Source: Notoacmeibacter sp. MSK16QG-6
Lineage (GTDB): Bacteria; Pseudomonadota; Alphaproteobacteria; Rhizobiales; Rhizobiaceae
Assembly: GCF_024158145.1 (NCBI RefSeq)
Contig: NZ_JAMYXM010000004.1
Span: 202,809-266,808, forward strand
Direction: 5' to 3'
Length of the DNA stretch: 64,000 nt
The position numbers and the translations under genes are program-made. The first letter of the stretch is position 1, and each line of letters begins with the position of its first letter. Below are positions 63,874-64,000 of the stretch, one piece after another. The notes under the pieces were generated by a model. It saw nothing but the letters and a program-made list of their open reading frames with translations. It had not been told where the DNA came from and made no database searches.

Positions 63874-64000
63874 ATGAAATTTTTTGTCGATACCGCCGAT
63901 GTGGACGAGATCCGGACGCTGAACGATCTGGGCATGCTGGACGGGGTGACGACCAATCCCTCGCTGATTGCCAAGGCGGGCCGCGACATCAAGGAGGTGA
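63874..64000 (+). CDS. Transaldolase / fructose-6-phosphate aldolase family (5' part only)
   Basis: Only 42 codons before the right edge. [20 protein letters not shown] followed by [14 protein letters not shown] is the unmistakable N-terminus of the small (about 215-220 aa) transaldolase/FSA family. AGAGGA precedes ATG 63874. In the ery operon it would use the product erythrose 4-phosphate in the pentose phosphate pathway. Whether it acts as transaldolase or aldolase cannot be judged from this part. Confidence 0.85.
   Translation, partial: MKFFVDTADVDEIRTLNDLGMLDGVTTNPSLIAKAGRDIKEV

Noticed and set aside
1..64000. CRISPR array, insertion sequence, prophage or integron
   Set aside because: No regularly spaced direct repeats of array size, no transposase or integrase reading frame, and no att-like duplication at the tRNA were seen.

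Overview
The window reads as chromosomal DNA of an alphaproteobacterium, most likely a Hyphomicrobiales (Rhizobiales) relative. The pointers are a SciP/DUF1153 cell-cycle regulator nearly identical to the Caulobacter/rhizobial form, a nadA-nadB-nadC operon, MnmA and erythritol (ery) genes of the Brucella/Sinorhizobium type, and many ATGA/GTGA start-stop overlaps. I see no insertion sequence, phage gene, CRISPR array or rRNA. One tRNA (Met, CAT) is present. Genus-level assignment is inference.

Layout. 1-3.7 kb: the edge of a phenylacetate (paa) cluster, with paaI (partial) and paaG divergent from paaZ, plus a second hotdog thioesterase. 3.8-7.1 kb: a CysG-like protein with a degenerate methyltransferase half and an RRE-like tail, then queC-queE-queD for 7-deazaguanine (queuosine precursor) synthesis. 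7.3-15.2 kb: a zinc-ribbon metallopeptidase, an RND efflux adaptor/pump pair, a nitronate monooxygenase, a cytochrome b561 and an isolated cobU. 15.3-18.8 kb: nadABC. 18.8-25.8 kb: a YdeP-type molybdoenzyme, a TSUP permease, sciP divergent from mnmA, a Gfo/Idh/MocA oxidoreductase, tRNA-Met and a short BLUF photoreceptor.

25.9-43.6 kb is the most unusual part. An IclR regulator precedes a long co-directional operon: zinc alcohol dehydrogenase, secreted RidA, a molybdenum hydroxylase with FAD subunit and an unusually fused and split iron-sulfur/molybdenum subunit, a tripartite tricarboxylate transporter (tctCBA), an IolD-like ThDP enzyme, an aldehyde dehydrogenase and an aldonate-dehydratase-type IlvD/Edd protein. 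It is followed by pntA-pntB transhydrogenase. The set looks like a complete import-and-oxidation route for a hydroxylated carboxylate or cyclitol acid that I cannot match to a named pathway.

43.8-52.4 kb: a LacI-controlled operon on the minus strand (lacI, two permeases, binding protein, ADP-ribosylglycohydrolase, ATPase, ribokinase, DUF475 membrane protein). It looks like uptake of a riboside-like compound, N-glycosidic cleavage and ribose phosphorylation. Two copies of one palindromic operator flank the lacI gene.

52.6-64 kb: an erythritol-type catabolic locus. A D-ribose-class ABC transporter (DUF2291, ATPase, permease, binding protein), a DeoR regulator and an RpiB-like isomerase lie on the minus strand. 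A TpiA-like isomerase and eryA-eryB-eryC followed by a transaldolase (cut by the right edge) lie on the plus strand. Together these would take erythritol to D-erythrose 4-phosphate and into the pentose phosphate pathway.
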